A stretch of DNA of 37,413 nucleotides. It comes from an uncultured Lachnospiraceae bacterium. GTDB lineage: Bacteria; Bacillota; Clostridia; Lachnospirales; Lachnospiraceae. The position numbers and the translations under genes are program-made. The DNA is taken from assembly GCA_958402795.1 (NCBI GenBank), contig CATXUX010000035.1, forward strand, positions 1-37,413. The letters are read 5' to 3'. Numbering within the stretch: the stretch's first letter is position 1; every line of letters begins with the position of its first letter. This document shows, piece after piece, positions 33,325 through 37,413 of this stretch. The notes beneath the pieces are model-generated. The model had not been told where the DNA came from and made no database searches. It saw nothing but the letters and a program-made list of their open reading frames with translations.

Positions 33325-33471
33325 AGCTTCTTCCTTTCTTCTCATTGCTGATAAACTGACTTCCGGTTACCGCAGCTTACGCAGTCCCCGTTGCGCTTGT
33401 ATAGTCCCCGTTCCAAAAGATAAAAGAATCCAACCCTGCTCTTCCGGCATCTATAAGGTGCTATACGGGAA

Positions 33472-33503
33472 AAGGGCACTCCAAGAATACTTGGAACGCC
33501 CTT
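33472..33503 (-). promoter_or_regulatory. glnN: Attenuator-like terminator in the glutamine synthetase leader
   Basis: On the minus strand, AAGGGC-G-TTCCAAG pairs with CTTGGA-G-TGCCCTT in a near-perfect stem, followed by TTTTCCC. It lies about 13 bases after the predicted transcription start (near 33516) and about 150 bases before the start codon. It can stop transcription unless read-through is allowed. Between it and the gene two copies of AACGGGGACT occur 20 bases apart (33383-33392 and 33403-33412). Confidence 0.6.
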
Positions 33504-33522
33504 GTTCTTACCTACGATTGAC

Positions 33523-33551
33523 AGTATACCGCAATTTTTCGAAAAACGCAA
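33523..33551 (-). promoter_or_regulatory. glnN: Promoter of the glutamine synthetase gene
   Basis: TTGCGT (33546-33551), a 17-base spacer and TATACT (33523-33528). The transcript would start near 33516 and carry a leader of about 190 bases, unusually long for a one-gene unit. Confidence 0.65.
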
Positions 33552-33594
33552 GAAGAAATTTTACTTTTTCAAAAAAACGTAACTCAGCCATAAC

Positions 33595-34623
33595 TTAGCT
33601 TCTCAGCAAATAATCGTTATTCAGAACTTTCATAGAAAGAGGACCATTTACAACCGGGGAATACACTGGTTGTTTCGGGCGGATCACGATCCCTTCCTTA
33701 TCCATACCGGACAAATATTTACCTTTCGCGCGCCGGATCAGTTCTTCCACGGTCCTATACCGGAATGCGTCCCCCGTCTCTTCTATGGGAACTGTTTTCA
33801 ATCCGAGCTGACTGCAGAGTTTTTTCATATCTTCCAGACCGTAGCGTCTGCCGGAGTCAATATCACGAATTGTAAAAACATACCACTCCGGATGCTTCAG
33901 CTTCAGACGGTTTTTCTGAATTCCGCCCCCGCAGAACTCTCCCTGCAGCGCAATATCCGGGGTCTGATGTCTCTCCAGCGCTTCCCAGATTTTCTTGTGT
34001 CTTGCATAATTCCAGAATGCACACTTCCCGTCATCCGCATATTCATAGTTTCGTCCGCATACCCCGAACTTTCCCTTATACCAGTACATCGTAACGCTTG
34101 TTCCATCCATTTTCGTACTGATATAATAGGGAAGTCCCTGGAACTCCTTCAGCAGCTGCGGATAAGACTGCACCCGCAGTTCATTTGTCTTCGGGATTCC
34201 GTACGGCAGATCGCCGATTACCGTCCCGCTGCTTGTCACACGCTCTTCCGTATCCCACTTCCGTACATGCAAAACCTGCGTCACATCATCTCCCACATCA
34301 TATTTCCCCTCCGGCGGCAGAATCGAAAGCGGAAGAACCAGTCCCTGCGAGATCTGTCCCAAAAACCGCTGGGTTTTGAGCCGGAAGCCTTCTCCCATAT
34401 AGCCAGCATTACGATAACAGCTCTTCCGCAGAAACTCAAACTCCGGCTGAACCGGCAGGAAAGAATCCACTTCAAAATAAACGCAGAGATCTCCCACCCG
34501 GAACTGTCCTTTATTTGCCACACACTTCCACCCCAATACATGAATACATTCAATCCTGTCTGCACCTTTGATCGGAGTGATACGGTGTATATACTGTACA
34601 GACGCCAGCTTTCTTTTTTCCAT
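33595..34623 (-). CDS. ATP-dependent RNA ligase, DRB0094/Rnl5 family
   Basis: A 342-aa protein, the same length as Deinococcus radiodurans Rnl as I recall it. An N-terminal OB-like domain (residues about 1-135) is followed by the nucleotidyltransferase domain: motif I KMDG with the adenylated lysine Lys171, motif IIIa near WYVFTIRDI (about 247-255), motif IV EGIVIRPK (310-317), and motif V SMKVLNN with Lys332. The Deinococcus enzyme seals nicks with a 3'-OH RNA end in duplexes (family knowledge). The start at 34623 has GGGGAG nine bases upstream; an upstream in-frame start lies over noncoding DNA. It sits between the glutamine synthetase gene and a mobile element, without an RNA-repair partner such as a kinase-phosphatase. 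Confidence 0.9.
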   Translation of the reverse strand: MEKRKLASVQYIHRITPIKGADRIECIHVLGWKCVANKGQFRVGDLCVYFEVDSFLPVQPEFEFLRKSCYRNAGYMGEGFRLKTQRFLGQISQGLVLPLSILPPEGKYDVGDDVTQVLHVRKWDTEERVTSSGTVIGDLPYGIPKTNELRVQSYPQLLKEFQGLPYYISTKMDGTSVTMYWYKGKFGVCGRNYEYADDGKCAFWNYARHKKIWEALERHQTPDIALQGEFCGGGIQKNRLKLKHPEWYVFTIRDIDSGRRYGLEDMKKLCSQLGLKTVPIEETGDAFRYRTVEELIRRAKGKYLSGMDKEGIVIRPKQPVYSPVVNGPLSMKVLNNDYLLRS

Positions 34624-34724
34624 ACAAGGTCTCCCCTTTCCATAGATGATATGCACTGCTATCCGGCCATCTTTCTACCGGCGGATAACTGGTATATTCC
34701 TATGGTACTCCATAAAGAAGAACA

Positions 34725-34751
34725 TGTCATGCGTTTACAAAACGCTTGACA
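34725..34751. promoter_or_regulatory. 27-bp near-perfect palindrome at the edge of the mobile element
   Basis: TGTCA-T-GCGTTT around an ACA centre, mirrored as AAACGC-T-TGACA: 12-base arms with one mismatch. It holds TTGACA on plus (34746-34751) and could be an operator or part of a recombination site. It lies about 100 bases upstream of the RNA ligase start. The 318-base gap 34624-34941 otherwise holds only the orphan ORF described below. Confidence 0.5.
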
Positions 34752-34799
34752 AAAGGGGAATTTTATGCATCATAAAGCAGACAGATACGAACTGAATGC

Positions 34800-34953
34800 T
34801 TAATATGCCCGCTGGTGCAGGTATTTCTCTCTGGTGGCAAGTCCGCCCCGTATGTGGCGTTCTGACTTATTTGTGTCTAAAACCTTGCGCGCCTCAGCCG
34901 CAAGAGACGGGTTGATCTGCAGGAGACGGTCTGTTACGTCTTTATGTTTCGTC
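34800..34953 (-). pseudogene. Orphan C-terminal ORF, 50 codons, no start codon
   Basis: An open stretch immediately downstream of, and slightly overlapping, the recombinase gene. It reads KHKDVTDRLLQINPSLAAEA, then KSERHIRGGLATREKYLH and stops after QRAY. It has the composition of real coding sequence (a helical, basic tail with the RGGLATREKY motif) but no ATG, GTG or TTG start after the preceding stop. It could be the surviving end of a gene cut by the integration or by deletion. I cannot name the family. Confidence 0.4.
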
Positions 34954-36477
34954 GTGATGAATTAGAACGGTTTCGTCCAAGCCCAAATCTCCAAGCAAAC
35001 GCAGGTAAATATCCACATTCCCATCCTTATCCACTTCGATTTTCTGGATAATGCGCTTTAGCTGGGCATTGGTCATCTGGTGTACATCTGTTATATCCTC
35101 GACCTCTTTGAATGTCCGTCCGAGGACGCTTTCCAACTGTTCCCCTTTGGTAAGATGATACGCTACCATCTTCAGTTCGTTTTCCATCCGTTCAATTTCT
35201 TTTCTCATGCCGCCGATTTTATCATTCAGTTCCTCTCTGGAAATCAAATCGTCTGCGTACATATCCATATATTTTTGCCGGGTTTTTTGCAGCTTTGCAA
35301 GCTGGGCATTTAGTTCTTTTTCATAATTCAGGTTTTCGTCCTTTGCCTTATAAACCCGCTGAAATTCTCCGACCACATAACGGATCACATTCTTCTTTGC
35401 TTTCAGAAGTTCAGCAAAATATTCCTGCAAAACTTCAATCAATTCTTCTTCATCTACCGTCACAGCATTGGGGCAGTTGTCTGCACCACGCCCGTTATGC
35501 CCGGAACACACCCAGCGGACATAAGTGTTTTTATATGTGCGGACTGTGCGCCGGAAGGACCAGCCGCATTCCTTGCATTTGATAAGAGTAGAGAACAGAT
35601 ATTTATTGCTTTGGCGTTCCTTATCCACCTTAAATGCTTTGCCTCTGGACTGCATAATCTGCTGTGCCTGTTCAAAAACCTCCGGCTCAATAATACGCAA
35701 ATCTGGACGCTCCACAACCATCCACTCGGTTTCATCTTTGTCTGCCCTCTGCCCGGTCAGAAAGTCGGTTACTTCCTGTTTGCCGTTAATAATTTTACCC
35801 GTATAAAGTTCATTCGTAAGAATACGGCAAACCCCATTCTGGCTCCACTGGCAATTCCGTTTTGTCCGCAATCCTCGTCCATTTAAGAAAATAGAAATTT
35901 TCGCAGCACCATACCCGTCTTTGATATACCACTCATAAATCTGACGGACAACCGCAGCTTCTTCTTCATTGATGGCAAGGTTAAAATAATCTCCAATCGT
36001 CTTATCATATCCGTAAACGATATTCGGGACACGACCTTTTTCAGCATTCATCTTTTTTCCAAATTTCACACGCTTTGAGGTATTCGCACTTTCCTCCTGT
36101 GCCAATGCCCCAAAAATCGTCAGCACAAATTCACTGTTGCCCATGCTGGTCATGTTAGCGGTCAAAAACTGCGTTTCAATTCCCAAAGATTTCAGCTTGC
36201 GGACATTCTGCAAAAGGTCAACGGTATTTCTGGCAAAGCGGGAAATATCCTTGACTACGACCATATCAAACAACCCATGCTCGGCATCTGCCATCATGCG
36301 TAAAAATTCTTTTCGATTTTTTATTTTGGTTCCAGAAATCCCCTCGTCTGCATACAATCTTACTAAGGTGTCCCCTGTGCGTTTTGTGTATTCAGAAAAA
36401 AACTCTTTCTGTGCTTCCAGGCTGTTGAGCTGGTCAGCCTTATCGGTGGAAACACGGCAGTAAGCAGCTATATTCAT
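34942..36477 (-). CDS. Large serine recombinase
   Basis: A 511-aa site-specific recombinase. The N-terminal resolvase domain starts AAYCRVSTDK with nucleophile Ser10, followed by conserved KDISRFARN and LLTANMTS-like regions (about 60-130). A recombinase domain (about 160-270) follows, then a zinc ribbon with KCKECGW and a later CSGHNGRG-NCP pair (about 303-335), and a coiled coil (about 360-450). It integrates and excises its element between att sites without host factors. The ATG has AGAGAGG upstream. Its size and its link to MobV mark a mobilizable element common in Lachnospiraceae. Confidence 0.95.
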   Translation of the reverse strand: MNIAAYCRVSTDKADQLNSLEAQKEFFSEYTKRTGDTLVRLYADEGISGTKIKNRKEFLRMMADAEHGLFDMVVVKDISRFARNTVDLLQNVRKLKSLGIETQFLTANMTSMGNSEFVLTIFGALAQEESANTSKRVKFGKKMNAEKGRVPNIVYGYDKTIGDYFNLAINEEEAAVVRQIYEWYIKDGYGAAKISIFLNGRGLRTKRNCQWSQNGVCRILTNELYTGKIINGKQEVTDFLTGQRADKDETEWMVVERPDLRIIEPEVFEQAQQIMQSRGKAFKVDKERQSNKYLFSTLIKCKECGWSFRRTVRTYKNTYVRWVCSGHNGRGADNCPNAVTVDEEELIEVLQEYFAELLKAKKNVIRYVVGEFQRVYKAKDENLNYEKELNAQLAKLQKTRQKYMDMYADDLISREELNDKIGGMRKEIERMENELKMVAYHLTKGEQLESVLGRTFKEVEDITDVHQMTNAQLKRIIQKIEVDKDGNVDIYLRLLGDLGLDETVLIHHDET

Positions 36478-36521
36478 GGAAAAACCTCTCTATTAAAATT
36501 AAATCGTTCTGTTACATCTTA

Positions 36522-36550
36522 ATATTATCACATGAAGTCAGCGTTTTCAA
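36522..36550 (-). promoter_or_regulatory. Putative promoter of the serine recombinase gene
   Basis: TTGAAA (36545-36550), a 17-base spacer and TAATAT (36522-36527) on the minus strand. It lies directly after the T tract of the upstream terminator, so the recombinase is transcribed on its own. Confidence 0.5.
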
Positions 36551-36555
36551 CCATG

Positions 36556-36587
36556 AAAAAAGGACACTCCGCTCACGCAGAGTGTCC
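36556..36587 (-). terminator. Terminator overlapping the end of the 59-aa gene
   Basis: GGACACTC pairs with GAGTGTCC (36562-36587), followed by TTTTTT. The TGA stop codon of the 59-aa gene lies inside the loop, so translation ends within the terminator hairpin. Confidence 0.88.
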
Positions 36588-36752
36588 CTCGTCTAATTTT
36601 TCTTCGGTATCATCTGATGCGGCTGCGGCTTCTTGAATAGCCGACTGTACTTTTTCCGTATTGGCTTCCATTAGGATTTTCAGTAAGTAGTCGGCGGTCT
36701 CTGCCGCTGGATTAGGGTTATGAAACCGATAATTTAGTTTTCGCTTTTTCAC
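36573..36752 (-). CDS. Small element-encoded protein, 59 aa
   Basis: A 59-aa protein beginning MKKRKLNYRFHNPNPAAETA, basic at the start and acidic and alanine-rich later. It starts at GTG (36752) with GGAGGAGG at proper distance. I recall similar RFHNPNP proteins in mobilizable elements but cannot name the family; function is unknown. Short and with no membrane segment, it lies between the MobV relaxase (84 bases upstream) and the recombinase and ends in its own terminator. Confidence 0.7.
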   Translation of the reverse strand: MKKRKLNYRFHNPNPAAETADYLLKILMEANTEKVQSAIQEAAAASDDTEEKLDEGHSA

Positions 36753-36836
36753 AGCAGAGTTCCACCTCCTCCTTGTGTGCTACTCTTTGTCCATGTCTAT
36801 GAAAACAAGGCGGAAAATAGTACCATATAACTTTTG

Positions 36837-37413
36837 TCAAAGTTCACGCCCACGCTTGTTGGGCTGTTGTTTCAATTCTGCCAGCACCTCCGGCGGGATA
36901 CGGTCTACCAGCCGCTGAATGTCTTTCAGCTCGCTTTCCAGCTTTGCCCGTTCCATCGTATCTTTCATCTTGCCTTTTTCGCTGGCTTTGGCTCTGGCTT
37001 CCAACTGTTCATTTTCTGCCAAAAGGTCGTTTATTGTGACCTTGTATTTTTTGAGCTGACCGGAGAAATTCTCCATCTGCGGAAACCACTTTTTCAGCAG
37101 GGAGATAGCTTCCTCTTTCTTCTTTCCGGCATTGAATGGGGTAATACCGTCCAGCGTAGCTTCAATGGCTCTTGCCTGTTTGGAGAGATTGACCGCCTGC
37201 TTGAACAGACGGGTGGGGATATGCTTCCTGCCTGTCTTGCTGGCACTTTCCCCACGCTCCAAGTCGGGATATTTCTCCACCATATAAGCGTGAAAATCGT
37301 CCTGCCATTTTGTGAGGTTGGCTCTATTCCCTATAATCTCCTTTGCACACAGGCGGTCGTCCTCTGTCAGCGGGACAAAGACCAAATGCAGGTGGGGCGT
37401 TTTCTCGTCCATG
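36837..37413 (-). CDS. MobV-family relaxase (plasmid recombination protein), 3' part
   Basis: The visible 192 codons begin inside the relaxase; the true start lies beyond the right edge. The first residues, MDEKTPHLHLVFVPL, are the HxDExTPHxH-type metal and catalytic motif of MobV/Pre relaxases, with the preceding histidine just cut off. The rest is a charged coiled-coil C-terminus (about 100-185). It nicks oriT and leads the strand into the recipient. It confirms a mobilizable element whose other half is outside the window. Confidence 0.9.
   Translation of the reverse strand, partial: MDEKTPHLHLVFVPLTEDDRLCAKEIIGNRANLTKWQDDFHAYMVEKYPDLERGESASKTGRKHIPTRLFKQAVNLSKQARAIEATLDGITPFNAGKKKEEAISLLKKWFPQMENFSGQLKKYKVTINDLLAENEQLEARAKASEKGKMKDTMERAKLESELKDIQRLVDRIPPEVLAELKQQPNKRGREL

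Larger units (their letters stand above)
34800..37413. mobile_element. End of an integrative mobilizable element
   Basis: Serine recombinase, small protein and MobV relaxase, all on the minus strand, extending out of the window to the right. The left boundary is not certain: it lies between the RNA ligase start (34623) and the recombinase stop (34942). No flanking direct repeat can be proven without the other end. Confidence 0.7.

Noticed and set aside
33670..34749. A long plus-strand open frame of 359 codons antisense to the RNA ligase gene
   Set aside because: It mirrors the ligase in another frame, has low-quality composition and no ribosome site, and the ligase motifs on minus are clear.
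34725..34751. A possible catabolite-control (cre) site at the palindrome
   Set aside because: The centre is not CG and the spacing differs from the consensus, so I treat it as an unknown operator or recombination site.
1..37413. CRISPR arrays, rRNA genes or a replication origin
   Set aside because: No regularly spaced repeat, rRNA-like sequence or DnaA-box cluster was found.

Overview
The window looks like chromosome of a Firmicute of the family Lachnospiraceae (Clostridia). This is inferred from moderate-GC DNA, strong AGGAGG-type ribosome sites, a type III glutamine synthetase, an Rpn-family fragment, a DUF6449 ABC permease, an AAA-ATPase/PD-(D/E)XK protein, rubredoxin (anaerobe) and a MobV/serine-recombinase element typical of that family. 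Almost every protein gene is on the minus strand, so the window reads right to left. Only two tRNAs, a candidate small RNA and an Rpn fragment are on plus.

Layout by increasing coordinate. 1-3.8 kb: a response regulator, a multi-span histidine kinase and a nucleotidyltransferase in one overlapping operon, then a tiny ORF. Upstream of it lie an intricate leader, two promoters and response-regulator-type direct repeats (3.84-4.06 kb). 4.1-7.3 kb: a membrane-anchored CE15-like esterase with its own consensus promoter, and an HTH regulator-MATE exporter pair. 7.4-9.8 kb: tRNA-Gly(UCC), then proC and an M18 aminopeptidase. 9.96-10.24 kb: a plus-strand transcription unit with a consensus promoter, a 15-bp terminator stem and no usable ORF, a candidate small RNA. 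10.2-13.1 kb: dgkA, a phasin-like coiled-coil protein and an ABC1/UbiB-type kinase, preceded by rubredoxin. 13.2-15.0 kb: a ProXp/PrdX-type deacylase and an EamA transporter, diverging from tRNA-Val(CAC). 15.0-15.7 kb: a scar holding the last 48 codons of a GH2 glycosidase (minus) and the C-terminal part of an Rpn protein (plus).

16.3-20.6 kb: a four-gene ABC system (ATPase, permease, GldG-like protein, DUF4340 protein) ending in a striking double palindrome. 20.7-29.3 kb: a tightly packed operon of ABC ATPase, DUF6449 permease, ABC-class ATPase (COG3044), sbcD and sbcC. 29.4-31.0 kb: an AAA-ATPase with a C-terminal PD-(D/E)XK domain. 31.2-34.6 kb: a type III glutamine synthetase with a terminator in its leader, preceded by an ATP-dependent RNA ligase of the Deinococcus Rnl type. 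34.7-37.4 kb: one end of a mobilizable element (large serine recombinase, 59-aa protein, MobV relaxase cut by the window edge), next to a 27-bp palindrome and an orphan C-terminal ORF.

The chromosome-encoded part is mostly housekeeping (proline and glutamine synthesis, peptide turnover, DNA repair, lipid recycling). The features most worth a second look are regulatory or RNA-level: the 10.0-10.2 kb small RNA, the structured leader at 3.9-4.06 kb, the glutamine synthetase attenuator, the RNA ligase, and the coupling of SbcCD to an ABC-class ATPase related to a kinetoplastid RNA-editing factor.
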